Below, one piece after another: positions 48,001 through 62,300 of a stretch of DNA of 64,000 nt. Both the position numbers and the translations under genes were made by a program. Under the pieces are notes generated by a model that was given only the letters and a program-made list of their open reading frames with translations, had not been told where the DNA came from and ran no database searches. The stretch is from Apostichopus japonicus (lineage: Eukaryota; Echinodermata; Holothuroidea; Aspidochirotida; Stichopodidae): positions 2,666,001 to 2,730,000 of the forward strand of contig NC_092568.1 of NCBI RefSeq assembly GCF_037975245.1, written 5' to 3'. Every line of letters begins with the position of its first letter. Position 1 is the stretch's first letter.

Positions 48001-49740
48001 CATATGTATTACTGAAAGCGTATTTGCTGTTAGGTAGTGCTATAGACGAAGAGGTGGGAGTTAGTAAACGTAACGAATTTAATGTAACAACATCTGATAT
48101 TTTTTATTTTGGTGTTTTAGTTAGCAGATTTACAAAACAGTGTTGATGAAACCGGGTTAAATTACAATGATCCAATCACATGATTTTCTTTATCCATCGA
48201 AAATTCATGGATGATTTTATGAGCCCAAAATTCAGTTTGATATGTCACAGACCATCATAGGCTAAAAATGGCACTGGCTTACATTTTCTGGTTAATTCGA
48301 GAATAACATAAATTCCTGATCAATTTATTTTGCCGAATTGACCACACTTAAAAGAGGTGGGCAAATAATTTCACCCAACACTGAGTAGCGTGTGTGACAT
48401 CCCTCCGTAAGGGCCTTAACATTTACAGTAGAAATGATCTTCTGTCACGTGGAAAGTCTTTTAACTTGAAACTTTTTACCGTTAAATACATCAGATTTAG
48501 GCTAGCCTAATTTTCAATAATCTGCATATCAGAATCATATTAAGCAGTAGCTTTTTCTCGTTTGTCGAGTGGCGTCGCCAGACATTTCAATCTGGGTCGG
48601 GGGGGGGGAGGTTGGGCACAGTATTAATGAGGGGGCACAATGTTTATTTGTGAATGCCGTCATGGGGAGGGGCCTAAGGGAGGGGTGTCCCTCTCCCCTT
48701 TGAGAAATTTTTGAATAATTGAGGGTCCTATATTTTGCATTACAAAACAAAATCTATATTGCGACGGAGAAAGGGGGCCCAACGGTGTTTGTGTGTGTAT
48801 GTGTGGTGAGGGGAGGGGTGGGGGTGGTAGGCCTGTATTGCGCACTTATAGGAATCTAGGAGGAAGTTATGATAGAATCCACATGAAGCGAGAAAAAAAT
48901 TATTATATGATCTTTGCACTACTTTACTGAAAAGATTATCTATGACAATATATAATGTAAGTTACCGAGCAGACTGCTTAACAGAAGAACAAAATTATAT
49001 CTTATAAGAGGCATTGATCCTGGATCAGACACATGAATTTAAAGAGATGATGATCAAATTTATAAATAGTGTGTTCCGATTAGAATACGATTAACAGAAT
49101 GAAATTGATTTATCGTATTCATCGGCACTGTCAGTATGAAGTAGGTCACCAGTTTAGTTTATATATAGACGTATTTCATTTGCCTTGAAACCGTAAAGTT
49201 ATATGAGCAATTGAGTTGGTCACATATGTAACCGAAGTTTGGCTACAGGCTTGTATATACAGGCAGCCCCCTTATTTTACGGAGAATGCTACTAATTTAC
49301 TGACATAAGCCCATAAATGCAAGTTTATCAAAGCAGGAAGTCGAGGATATCCATCCTTTCCCAAGATATTCATTATTATGTTTACATATCCTGCTACGTG
49401 TCGTTGTCTTAAAGGGTAACATTTTTTCCCGACCGTACTAAACATATAATGTTTAGAAGCGTAGACTGCGTGTTTTATTATTTATTTGCCATAATGTCAA
49501 ATTACTAATGCACAAACGCAGAACAATGGTGAAAAGAAGGTATGTGCCCTGAAAAAGGCTTCCTGGTAAATTCCAACAGCGTAGTATTACTTTCAAAGTA
49601 CCGCCGTGCTCAGAACATTATCTTTTCTCAACCTAGATATATACTTACAGTTCATGTTGCCAAGATTAGAAAAAAGTAACCTTTTCCCCCCAAGAAGAAA
49701 TACAGTGGGTCTGTACAGTTGAAATGGTACTGTCGCCCTC
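45061..49740. other. Interval between CCSAP and the NOVA-like gene
   Basis: No convincing coding exon. It probably includes the CCSAP non-coding first exon and promoter, which I could not place; the stretch near 46970-47450 is a possible site on the basis of more CpG-rich sequence only. It also holds poly-C and poly-G tracts (47737, 48599) and an inverted relative of the 4553-5155 MITE. Confidence 0.5.
48566..48740. mobile_element. Fragment related to the CAGTGGCGGCGCC MITE, inverted
   Basis: It begins AGTGGCGTCGCCAG, close to the inverted-repeat end of the 4553-5155 element. Read on the minus strand, the piece with CAAAGGGGAGAGGGACACCC and CCCCATGACGGC matches 5019-5070 of that element. No second end or target duplication is evident. 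Confidence 0.65.
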
Positions 49741-49760
49741 TATTTATAAGGGGCGGAGCT
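49741..49760 (+). promoter_or_regulatory. Candidate core promoter of the NOVA-like gene (TATA-like plus GC box)
   Basis: TATTTATAAG (49741-49750) is followed at once by GGGCGGAGC, a GC-box-like motif. The site is about 350 bp upstream of the probable start codon. Position and motif fit a core promoter, but there is no transcript evidence. Confidence 0.4.
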
Positions 49761-50092
49761 TCCGTGGCTATGTGTAACTTTCCCTACATGCTCCAGCTGC
49801 AGCTAGCTAGCTAGGTACGGTACGGTTTCAACTTCGGTGAGTATTCTGCGGTTCAACTCCACAGTACATATGCATGCTACACACTCACACACAGAACGAG
49901 CAGACTTCAACAATTGGTAGTTCCCTATTCTGGAAACGACTTTCCTGTTTAACGATTCTCGGTAGAAATCTTTTTTTCTTTAACACACAGTCGCCGTTTT
50001 CATCTCCGCGCGGTGATTCAGATTTGAAGTTCGTTGTGCTGAAAGAAGGACAAAAACCCCCGAACTTCTCACTTCAGAGCAGTGTCGTGAAA

Positions 50093-50312
50093 ATGGCCAC
50101 TGCGGACTATACTGTAACTTCACTGGCAAGTGGCAGCCATGAAAATGTTGGACATGTTAGCATGCCGTTAGATGTACAGTCAGTCATTGGGCAACCTATA
50201 ATAGACGTTAATGGACTTAATGGAGATTCTAGTGATTCAAGAAAGCGACCATTAGATACTATGGAAGGTGATTTCGAAGCAATATTAACAAAACGGCAAA
50301 ACGTTTTAATAG
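50093..50312 (+). CDS. NOVA1: First coding exon of a probable NOVA-type KH-domain splicing factor (partial gene)
   Basis: NOVA proteins bind YCAY clusters in RNA through KH domains and regulate splicing in neurons. The exon gives 73 codons from MATADYTV and ends in AG|GTGAGT, phase 1. The key clue is DSRKRPLD (48-55) followed by TKR (66-68), a bipartite nuclear-signal-like block. It matches the stretch just before KH1 in vertebrate NOVA (DSRKRPLE...STKR). The rest of this exon is not conserved enough to prove the family. The ATG at 50093 has A at -3 and G at +4. An in-frame ATG at 49874 would add 73 residues but has a poor context and unlike-protein sequence, so I treat it as leader. The KH exons are not seen before 64000. 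It could instead be another nuclear RNA-binding protein with a similar N-terminal signal. Confidence 0.6.
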
Positions 50313-53300
50313 GTGAGTAGCGTTCGACAAAGAGTAGTATGGCTATCCCAATTTACCATTAGACCAGACTTTTAAGGTATCTGGGCTTAGACCTAATTTA
50401 GAGTTAGACCTTTTATATTCATACCACTCAGTAACATTCAGGACCTTTGCCAAGTTTAGGGTCCAATGTAGCTCTAAATAGTAGGACATAAGTTAGGCTT
50501 GTCAAATTAGCTTAGGATAGGTAATAGAGTTTGTTTAGACAGCACTGTGGTAGAAAGTTCCCACCGTGGAAAAGTTCATTAGAAATATCACTACGATAAT
50601 TGGTATAATATGCTAGTAACCATATCATGCCACGCTTGTTAGCTAGACCAGTTGTGACCTACTCAACTGGTGCTCAGTGGTAGCCAACCATTGCCAAATC
50701 AACAGCTAACCCCAAATTTTAAACATTTAAGGAGGGACAGGAGCTATACAATTTGTTGATGTAGTTTATAATAAGTTTGAATTAGCGCCCAAACGTCAGT
50801 CTTAGTTTGGCCTAGTCCTACATCAACTTTAACCTCTGTCACTGGCAGACTCTTGTTGTGAAGAACAGATCAATCAAGCTTTTCTGAACCAAATGTTTTG
50901 AAGACAAAAGCACTTTTTTATATTTGACATGGGGTAAAATATTAAAATGCTTCACAGACTTTTCTAATATCAGATGAATTCAAATGTAGCTCCTTGCCTC
51001 AGATGACGTTAAGCAAGGTACTTGTTGGTCTTCATTGGGCCAGAATCTTATTATGGTATATGATCAAAAACTAGTATACGTATTTTTATTGAATGAGCCG
51101 AAATTAAATACCATACTTTTTCCTTGGTCAATGAGAAGTTGTCACTAATCTAATTGGTAAGAATGAATCCTTTGCACAATAACGTAAAAAGGAAGACTTA
51201 AATTAAGCTTAAAGTTGTAACAAGGTCGTAAGTTGTATTAACCGTGAGTTATTAATTAACTAAATATATGGTGAGCATGCCCCTATGCTACCATAATGCA
51301 TAATGCAATTGATGTATTGTCTCCCTCAGTATTTTTTTCCTTCACAATGAATAAAACAGAAAAGAAGGGAAAAAGTGACTGGTTTCTATCGGAGTGTATT
51401 TTAAGAGGAACCATTTACTGTAAAACAGGCACAGATGACAGAGCAGTTTAATTTACTAAGTTGCTTACATTTCTTTTAGGCATATCATATATTGTTTACA
51501 GTTTGTGTTATGGGCCTGGCTATCGTCTCACCTGGCTAAGACATCCTAGGTTCAGTCTTGTATTTTGAATAACTGTACTATAAGATAGTACAGAGCATAC
51601 AATGTTGTACCTTATAACTGAAATAGTTCCAACATTCTAATGAAAATAAACAGTATATAATGGTCTCCAGTTTTACAGCTTAACCCGCACAATATTGTAT
51701 TATCAAGTTCATGATTCACTGTTTGTTGTTGTTATCAGTTAAAATCAATTACCTGTACAGGTACCACTGTGCAGTGTTCTTGAAAACTGTGCAAACCAGT
51801 CTGGTGCATAAAGTGTGTTCCCAGGGAACTAACTACAGTATATATGTGAATTTTTAAAGTAGTTTGCTGTTACAGTAGTGTATCTGATTCAATTATGTGA
51901 ATCTAAGTGTGTGTGTTTTTTTGTTTTTTTTTTAAATTTCAAATTTATGCTGCAGAAAGGAATCCTGGGGATGAAATCTGAGTGAATTAAACTGCTTAAG
52001 AGAAGAAGCTGGGTTGCACTGTGTTCTTAAACATTAATTAATACAACTTATGTGATCTTTGGAGAGGCAATGATGTACCTGAAGATGTAATATTTGTTAC
52101 TATAATACTCTAATACAGCAGCATGAATAGGAAAGACTTCAAAAACTTGCAAAGAAAACAAAATGTCTCTCTTTGCAATTTGTTAGACATATAGACAGTA
52201 AGTCTTTAAAGTGGAGTACTTTAACCAAATGGTTGTAACCACATTGAGGGCATAGTAGATCGTCATGGTTACATTTGCGATGTCTAACTAAAAGAAAAGT
52301 TAAAACTATACAAAATGCAGAGCTTTTAAGTAAGTGGTGCAAAAAAAAAAAAAAAATGGTGCTAAACTAATGGGAATGAAGTATTTTCACTTTCCCAAAA
52401 CTGAAGTAAATCATCAATCACGAGTATATAAATCACAAGTTCTGAACGTTTTCAAAACATTTAATAGTTTCATAACCCAGAAAAGCTGTGATTGTAAACG
52501 CTTCAGATCTGCTCCTGAGTACTCATTGTGCGTAGTAATGTCAGATCCACTACTTCTAATACATTGCTACTCTCTGCACTGATGGTACACTGAAATCAAT
52601 GGAAGACAGTACACACCTGTATGTCAAAGACAACCAGCTCGGATTTAAAGCATCACTTTGGGATCAAATCTTGTCCTTAAGTACCAAAAATTCTCTTTGC
52701 TTAAACTGATACGTCCCCCTGCCCCCTCCCCCCTTGCATTTGATTGAACGGTAGTATTTTATTGCCTGCATGTGATGAAAATCTGGAAAAAAAATGTGTT
52801 TTGATAACATTTTTTTAACCAGAATCATTTCCATTCCTATTTGAATTCAGTCAAAGAAGAAGCTACATTCCCACTGCCCCATTCACAGTACGTTCTTGGT
52901 AAAATTTCCCCAAGCTATGCGTTCTTGGTATTTCCCCAAGCTATGCGAACATCCAAAAAGATAATGTACTCTACAGCTCCCTGACAATGGCAAACCACAC
53001 ATAACAAATCTGGTCATGCTTCATTGTAACCTAATTGCTTCTGTTTTGTTACAAGGCTTGAGTCTTTTGCCTATAATGCTCTGCAGACAAGTTCATTTCA
53101 ATACAGAATTTTCTTTTAACTTTGTCCTAGGTTCAGATATATATGCCAAGGCTATTAAGGTTATCCATCCAATACACTTCAATATTCCAAGGTTAGGCTA
53201 CAGTACTGTCTAGTACAGTAGTAAGTAGTATCATTGATAATATATATACCAATGTATTGAATGGGTTTTTTCCACCAGAGCTCCTTTCACTGTGCAGAAA

Positions 53301-56300
53301 ATAAATAACAAATAACAACCCAATGAGTTATACTTTGGAGACTAAAGGAAAAGGAAGATTATACAATTGTGGTTAAAATTAGAAAAAATGTTTAAAAAAA
53401 ATTGGTAAAGAATGTAGCTCAGATATGAAAGATGTTAAATTTGTTATGTTATCACTATATTGAGAGGTAATTTAATTTGTTGAAATTTCTGACAAGTATG
53501 GCAGAAAAGGTTGTGACCTTGAGTAAAAGCTTAAAATTATTGAATTGCTTACTAGAAGGATGTGAAGAAGAATGGTAAAGTATGTGCCTTTTGCATAATT
53601 GGAGATAACTGGTGTTAAAAGTGTTGCTTTGTGATGTTTTTAGTTCTTAGTTCCTGTTTTCTGGTAAAATTTATAATCCACATAGACAACACAAAAGTAT
53701 TACCGGCACATTTCAGTAAAAAACTAAAAATTATAAATAATTTTTATTATAAGATTGGTGGTACTGCAAAATGTCCAAGATACTTGATTACAGGAGAGTA
53801 GCCTCACACCATTTTTCGTTCTAATGACGTTGCCAATGTTTATCCGGGGAAAAAAAAGATAGATTTTTCAGTTAGTTGCAAAGCCTTCTTAAATTAGGTT
53901 GCGCCGTACCAGGTACATTAAAATTGTTCCGCAGGAATTAGAACCTCTTTGTTTGCTCGGGAGCTTCATATAAAACACTAATGAAGACTGTGCAGCTGTT
54001 TCAACAATTATCACAATCTGCATTCCCCACTTAAATCCTTAAATTTGCCGGTTGCCATGGATACCAACAAATTGCAACTATAATATCCACTTGACAGAAT
54101 TTATAATAGGCATCCAGTGCCTTTGTATGTGCATTTCTGATTATGATTTTTTTAAATTTTGTTAAATTGAAAAAATTGAGAAAAAGAATACTATTCCTTT
54201 TTTTTAAAAGTTTTATGTTTGGGGGAAATTATGGACATTGGGAGCATATGGTGGAGTGAGTATGCAGCTTTTAGTGTTTTTAAGTTCTGAGGTAAAACTA
54301 TTCATCATCTTGTAATTCTGTGTCTGTGCTGAATCAGTAAAGTTTGTGTTTATCTAGATTGAAATATGTACATTTTAATGATATTTTTGGTTTAATTAGG
54401 TAAATCTTATCTTCTCTTACAGGTCACATTGTTAGCCTGTTATATATATGTGTGCCTCAACAGATGTTTATCAACTGTTAAGTGTTAACCCTAAATACTT
54501 TAGGTTCACAATACTGTATGTTGTGGCAGCAGGTTCTTGAAAGAACATTACCTAGGCCTAGCATTATAAATTGCTACATTGGAGTTGTTATCTTTTCATA
54601 AATAGCTCTTGATGTTAATTACTACATGTTGTCATCATTAACTGATAATACAAATTATGAGCTTATGCTAATTGCATCTTGATAACCCTTTTCCCCTCTC
54701 CCCCCCCCCCAAAAAAGACTTAAAATACTCCCTACCTAGCCTTCATATGACAAACCTCGTCACACACATCAACTTGATTGAATATATTCTGGAAATTGAA
54801 ATCTAGGTCTGATAATTGTACTGCCACAAACTGATGTATGAGTCACTGTACACAAATTTGATTTATTTAACATGATGCAACAAATTGTTAGAATTGTAGC
54901 TGTATTGTGCCGTATGAATGATTTCAGGAAATCATCAAAATTGATATGTTCTATGTTAGTGTGGAAAAGAACCAAATTGGCGAGATTAGTCAAACACTGA
55001 TTAGTGCTAAAACAGCATTGCCACAAAAGGATGGATTTGTGCATATATATCTATGTTAATCCGAAATGTAAATTACCAAATCATTTTGTAACATTTCTCT
55101 TCCTGTTTTGAAACAAATTCTTTGGTTAATTGTTCAAATGGATTTTTGTAATTAAATTTCAAAATATTTGTCGTTACAGAAAACAATAATTTCCATTACT
55201 GTTAGACTGTTAACATTTCTTGTATCACAGTTAGTAGTGATTATAGAACCAACCTGTATGTGACCCGGTTTGCTTCCAATCTTTAGATTAGCATATTTTA
55301 AGGCAGCAGAATTACCTCCATGTGTCAATACTTTCCTCACCACTGTAATAGAAGGTAGGTATTGCATGATGTTTTTTTTTTTGTGGTCTAGGCAAGTGGT
55401 TACCAGTACTCTACAAGAGAGTCTACATGCATGAATGTGTGTGTGTTTATGTGTGCGTGTATGTGTGTTGACCTTGTACACCTGAAGTACATATGGAAAG
55501 GTGCCTCTAGGCACCTTTTTGAAATTTTGTGTAACAACAATAACATTGCTAAAAAGTAGGTTAGCTACTTTAAACGGTTGACTTATACAGTGAGAGTTGG
55601 TCTTTTAGTACAGATTTTTTCTTATTGAGTATAAACAGTACACAGACAGAAGACAATGGTTAATTCTGGACCTGACAGTGTACCCTACTGCCCCCCTCCC
55701 CTCCCTTAGCATATTTTCCTGTTTTATTTGTCAAAGACTCAATGTTTAACCACTACATCTTCTAAGTTTCCAACATGATGGTAAGTTTATAAACAAAAAA
55801 GTAGGATGATACTGTCACCTAGGTCACAAGTTTGAGGTCAGATGTATAGAGTCTGCTGGTATGGTATTATAAACCTTGGTGTTGTGGTCAACTTTAAACC
55901 ATGGAAAGGGGGGGGGGGGTATGGGTGTGTGTGATAGGTAAGGAACTGTACATATATATCTTACTGTATACACTCAAGTTTCCTAATTCATGGTTGACCT
56001 ACAGTAATGATGTTTCCCTTGGGTTGTAGTAATTTTCTTTCCTCACAAAGTACAACAACACAAAACAGCAATGCTAAAACCCATCACTCTCAAAAGGCAG
56101 TTGAATAACACCTATTGTCAAGGTTTATGGGCAGAGATAGCTCCATTCTGAAATACAATAGCTCAGAGGTCTTTGTTACTCTTCTGCCCACTGGAGAGTA
56201 AAATCCTTATGGTATGTTGATAAGGAAAGGAAATCCATAGTGATTTCTATAGGGTACCTGCTCAGTGTTTTCAATAGGTTTCTAGAGGAATTTCAAAGAA

Positions 56301-56655
56301 ATGAGAGAGGACCATAAAAATCACAGCATGATGAATAGATTGAGGATTTGAAAGGGCTTTGACCATCCATATCATAGGATGACTCTTAGGCAGCCAACTT
56401 AAATGCCTAGTTTTAGTTGGCTAAGTTTGTCCATTCAATGGATTAGGCAATGGTGTGGTTGTCAGTGTTAACTGCTAAGCCAGTTTTGAATTGCCATTAA
56501 AAAAAAGACAATTCTTGTTTGATGATATTATGACTGAAATACCAAATCTCATACCCGTGTACAGTAGTGCATTTAACTCGGCTAGTTAAGTTTCATTCCA
56601 AGTATTGAAGTACAAGTTGGAAAATTCCAAAATTAATCATATTTGAATTTTACAG

Positions 56656-56702
56656 ATAGATAGATACTAGACAGACATAGACAGGCAGACAGATAGATAG
56701 AC
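56656..56702. repeat. GATA/GACA microsatellite
   Basis: Alternating GATA and GACA tetramers, imperfect. Confidence 0.85.
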
Positions 56703-59313
56703 AATCTTTTGCCAACTGGTGCTCATTCCACAAATTTACCAAAGTTTACAATGTTGCCTTATATTGGCATTGTTTCATCTACAGCACTGTTTAAGCACAT
56801 CTTGTACAAATAGAAAGAGAACAATAAGGACAGTAGCAGGTTTCACTTCCTAGTTGCACTATTATAGATGGCTTTACACATTCACATAAAAATGGCAGCC
56901 CCAACACATCTCTGAAACCCTCCATGCACAGAGCAAGATTTTCCATAGCATTTTGCGATTGTAGTCTAATCCAAGCGTTGCTATGATTTCGGGTGAAGAA
57001 TATGCCTAACTTGTTGTGTAGAGAGGACAGGAGTCTTTTTGCTACTGCGAACTTTTGCAGTGAACTCAATAATCTGGGAAACTGCAAAAATTTATCCTCA
57101 GTGTGTTCTGAGTCCAGATCTGCCATACCTTTTCTTTAAATATAAGAAACTGTATATTCAGGTCTTTACTCGAAACCAAATTCAGATAAACTGAAAAAAA
57201 AACTAAATAATTGGTTTGTTTTGTATAACAAACTGTTCCTCTCATTTAAAAGTTATGCCTTTCGAGCAGGGAACCACTACTGCCTATACAGCTCCATGAT
57301 TCAAAGGTATATATGTTCACACAGCAAGACCCATTGGCATTGTTGTACCTGTGCAATTTTTACCCAAATGTCTATATAAGGTGAGAAAGTCAACACAAGT
57401 GTGCACTACAGTAGTTGAACTGTTATGCTTTTAAATCATGTATAGAACACTACATTGCTTATAGAAGTTTGCATATGTTACTACCGTTATACATTTAACC
57501 CTGTCAGCAGTATTACTGACTGTCTTTACCGGTGATGAATATTCGATCTAGATTAATGAATGCTGCTGACTTTTTCTATGCACTGTAGCTATCTTAACCA
57601 GACCAAGAATCTGTTTGCCCAATTCCCTCAAACATTACTTGTGACATATGGAGGTGCATGGCCTTATTACAAAATTGTAGGGCTTGGCCTGGACTTTGAG
57701 ACATTGCTTTTTTTTTTTTTTTTTGCCTGTGTGGGAATATTGGAAGTTGCTTCATCTGACTGACTGATGGATGTTGGAATTGAAAACACTCACCTGAAAG
57801 GTTTACAGAGAATTTACTTTCCGAGGTGGTTTTTAGCTTTCAGAGATTGTTTAGGTTAGAGGAACAGTTCAAAGCATTCATTCCTTGATTCTCCTCTGTA
57901 GAGACAATTGTTCGCTTGTGAACTAAATTATTAGCTGCCAAGATTGGCAGTGGGAGGGTTATCGGGGTGCAGAGTTGGTCGTCCATTTGATATATGTTCA
58001 CAGTGTCTGCGGTCTGATGATAAGTTTTTCCTGCCTAGTTACTGGCGTAATTTTGCCCCTAGTTTAATACAGATGTAGTTAATATTGCTGTTCTCGTTTC
58101 TCCCATGATGTTATTACATTTATTGATATTTAGGTTTCTTCTAAGAGTTTATGGGACAGTCTGTATATGAATACTGTATACTATAGGAGCTTTAATCTTG
58201 TAGCAAAAAATTTACCCTACTTACTATATATACAGTGTTAACTACTGTACATCCAGTCATATAATGGGTCTGTGTTCATGTGTTACTTCCCTTCCCCCCC
58301 CCTCCCCCCAATTCCAGTCAATATTGCGGCTGTCCATGATAAAAACATGGTAAATCATAGATTATTGATTTTATGATTTTAAATTAAAAAATCATAGTAT
58401 TGTGCAGAACTTATATATTAATTGATCAGTCATGTTCAGACCGTACATATACAGACTTCTGCTTCCGTCGTAACTCATTCAGTTTTTAATTATCAAGGCA
58501 CAAAGGGTTTTCTTACATTGTAAAATCATACAATCGGTTTAAATGCAAGCATTTCAGTGAATGCAATCTCTATGGGTCGTAGTAGGTTTTGAAGCTTTCA
58601 ATGCAATGAGAAGAAGATGAAGTTGAATGGGTCCAAAGACCTTGGCTATTTTACTACCTAATAAATAGATACTGGGTGAAGTTCAAATGTTCTTATATGA
58701 GTAACCTTGCTTGGTTTTCCCTTCTTTCTGATAATGTCCTGTATTAAAGTACAAAACACTATCAGTCAGTCAGTGTTATGAACCAAATTTTAATAATTTC
58801 TAAATCCTTGGAGCAAAATTTGGAAGTTTTGAATTTTTACTAATTGTTACTTGTTGCTATCGAGAATTACTTGCAGCTACTTCTCTGTAATGTCACAAAC
58901 TACTGTAAGTACAAAATTGCAATGATTATGTTATAAATATGCACAAAACCACCCACAGTCAGACATTTTGCATTAGTGTGTATAGAGAGATGTGTATATT
59001 TTGGTTTGAAATATGCTGTTTGCTTTACTGAAGTTCAAATTTGTTTCAGGTTTCAGGAAGGAAACCTGTAGGTCAATTTCTCAGAGATGTTAGTTAAGTG
59101 AAATGAAGTTGTTGTTTTTAGCCTAATATTAAATATCCAAAGGGATGTTAAAGAAAAAAAAGGCTGGCAATTCATTGTTTGTAGTTCTGTCAATAAATTT
59201 TTGTCGCATTTGTTAGTAATTCAGTGAAAATGCAGAAATGCAGATTTGCTAACCATAATTGGTTCATTTCAATTCAACATTTTTTTCCAAAATAAGGGCA
59301 GACTTGTAGTGAG

Positions 59314-59365
59314 TCCATCCGTCCCTGTCCCATCCCTGTCCCGTCCCTGTCCCCTTCCCGTCCCA
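59314..59365. repeat. CCGTCCCTGT-type decamer tandem repeat
   Basis: About five imperfect copies, followed about 35 bp later by a TACTCA/TACTCG hexamer run. Confidence 0.75.
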
Positions 59366-62300
59366 TGTTGTCTGTCAGTCTTACTCACCCTCATGGGTTT
59401 TTACTCGTACTCATACTCATACTCGTGGCATTTTGGAATCTGTACCACAGATAATAGTACAAGAGAACTACTGATATTCGTACTGTCTGTTATTTTACTT
59501 GTACCACTACTACAAGTCGGAAATAATTTTGTAAAATATTTTGTTTTAGTTCCATTCTAGATGTACCTAATAAGCAACTATTTATATACACCAGAAAAAG
59601 GTGATGACATGTGTGAATGAGACACTGTTCTGAAGCTGGTACACAACTGGTATGCTATCGCTTCTTGCACTTAAAAAAAAAAGAGAATTTGCTTGGGATT
59701 TCATTCATCCCGGTTGTAATACTGTGAGTTATTTTGGATTTTGAGGAATTAGTTTGTCTGAGGTTAGATCCATAAAATATTGTTATACAAAGCAATATAC
59801 GGTCAAGTAAACTACATTAAAAGTAGCTTGACAACATTACCATGCATTCCTTTTGCCCTGGAGATATTTTTGAAGTTGTTTAGTCCCTTTTATTAACAGG
59901 TAGCTAATAGTTTTGACTTGCCTGTTTCTTGCCCAGAGGCAGTTGTTAGGTGGTAGTATCTCTCTTGTGGGAGGTTTATCCAGGTCTTTGTACTCTTCTG
60001 GGAGTTGAATAGAGGGTTTATATTATAAAAATGTTTATGTAACAGGTAGAAAAAAGGCGGGGGAATAGTTGTTTTCCTGTCAAATTTGCTAGTAGGTTCA
60101 AAGTCACATCAACTTTGTTCATCTTCCATGTAAATTTGATTGATGTCAGGAAGTAGAGATCAGAAGTGTAAGAAGTCTTGGCTTGGTGGAAAGGATTTCG
60201 TAGCATCCTAGAATATATACACAGTGCTAAGATACATCAGTTGTCATGATGTTACTATGGAAATTCCAGATCGTTCTCCAGAAGTGTGTTAATAGACTAC
60301 AGCAAACATTGCAACCAGTCGGGTAATCTTTGTTGGTGGGGGACTACCATTTTGTCTACCCTGTGATGCCATCATGCCATTACCAGACTTTGTAGCTCAC
60401 ACCTAGTTTCTGATCTAAGTTACTTTCGTCATGTTTGTACGTGAGCGGTTTTAAAGATTAACAGTTTTATATCGATGTAGTCAATAAGAGTGGTGGTAGA
60501 ACTAAGTTTATAAAATTATGAGAGAGGAAAACAAAAATTATGAAAGTCCTGCCCTGTTGGTTCTGTGATGTTTAAAAGTTCAGGACAATGTTCTTTTGGT
60601 CTACCCAGATTAATGATGGCTTTGTGGTTCATTTGCCATATTATATCATTCATACAATGCAAATGAAAGGAATGTAATAACATAATCATTTGAAACTTTT
60701 CATCAGTTGAAATTGAAGAAAAAATTAAGACAAGTCAGATAATGTTACAGTCCTGACTTCTATGAATTCAAAATTAGGAAACTTGGAATGTCTCTAGTTA
60801 AAAGTGTGATTTGTGAAGCTGAATGAAACTGAAATATGGATACCTCTGACTAGGGTTGACTTTTTCTCAGCCTGATCGTTAAATATTGGTAATGAGTTAT
60901 TTTGATTCCTCAAAGGCTGACAGAGCCAATTATGTTGGATGCCTCACATTATATTAATTTGTAGCTTTGTAATTCACTGAGATGTCCCCTGGAAGAGCTG
61001 CTTTTTGGGTTTCTGTTTTACTTTCACAAGTTTCAAAAAGGTGTGCAAAATTTGATAAGTTCAGAGAAAGAAAAGGAAAACTATCGAGGCCAAAAATGAT
61101 TGTATGATGCATCAAAGCCAGTGAAAGGAAAAGAGAAACACATAAAAAAGGAGATTAATCTGGTCATCATCCAGTATACTGAAACATATTCAATATTTCA
61201 AAGTACATATTTCATTGATTTTGTAGCCAACCCGACGTGCTGTTTCATCGGACAAGGATTCATAAACATAAGTATCGAAAACGAGCAGTGGATTGACATA
61301 ATAAACAGACACCTGCGTGGCTGTACCGTCTCTGCAGGGATTGTTTGCAAGTCACATTCGCTAAAGTTGTAATTTCATTTTCAGCTCGGGTTGAGTCTGT
61401 CAAGAATGATTTTCTCGCCTGTTTTGATCCTAATGAAGCATAGTAGAAGTTCATGGGGGAAATTCTTGCTCGTTTCTTAACATTCAATCCCCACCTTCAA
61501 GTTGTTTCTACCAAATATTTTAAACAGATTCTTTAGATAGCTCAGACAATTAAACAGATGATTTCATTTTTTCTGTTGATACATTTGATCATTTTCTGTA
61601 GGAATGCAAATGATATGACCAGAGCATGGTTGGCTATTGATCGTTTATATGTAAAATAACCCTTATTTGTATCCAACTTCGTTCGGAAATTGGAATGCTT
61701 CGGGCAGAATGAGGACTGTCCTGCACTTTGCGTCTTACTGTGCTACATAGGACTCATTCTGTTTGCAAGGGCATGTAAGAGAGAGAGGGAAAGAATCCTC
61801 GTTTACCCATGAAATGGCCCCTTCAGCAAGTTTGAGCAAAGTACATCATAAACATTTCATTGAAAGCCGGTTTTTGAGTCGCTGCGGTAAATTAGCGGTA
61901 ACATTTGTTACTTATTACAGTTCACTACAGTGCAGAATATAAGCTTGACTATAGGAAATTCTCATTTTAAGTGAATCAAATTTAAAATATTAAATTTCTG
62001 AAAACTTCTCAGTCACAACTTGCATGTTTTCAAATTAAATGTAAACTTCTCGTAAATGGAAGTGATTTACAATCATTGGTGTTTTTAATGGAATGAAGAA
62101 AATGGCTGTTTAGTTAGTTGTATATGCAGGGTAAAACCTAGCAGCGGGACATGTGCTTCAGAGGGTCACAAGTTGGGAAACTGTGCACCCACAACTTGCC
62201 TGTTCGAGTTCTTAGTACTTTGTGTTTCTTTGTGTTTCTTTGCATTCTTGTTATTTGTCAGTGCTTTTTATGCCCTGAATGTATTTTCAGAATAGACTTG

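Noticed and set aside
49874-50092. In-frame upstream ATG that would extend the NOVA-like protein by 73 residues
   Set aside because: Poor start context and no likeness to NOVA N-termini. It lies just downstream of the likely promoter and is better read as 5' leader.
56791-57126. 111-codon minus-strand frame starting MADLDSEH, ending CPYCSLSICTRCA
   Set aside because: It has a plausible start and some cysteines at the end, but no recognisable family and no neighbouring exon or splice site that fits. It lies antisense in the presumed NOVA intron. A protein search could revive it.
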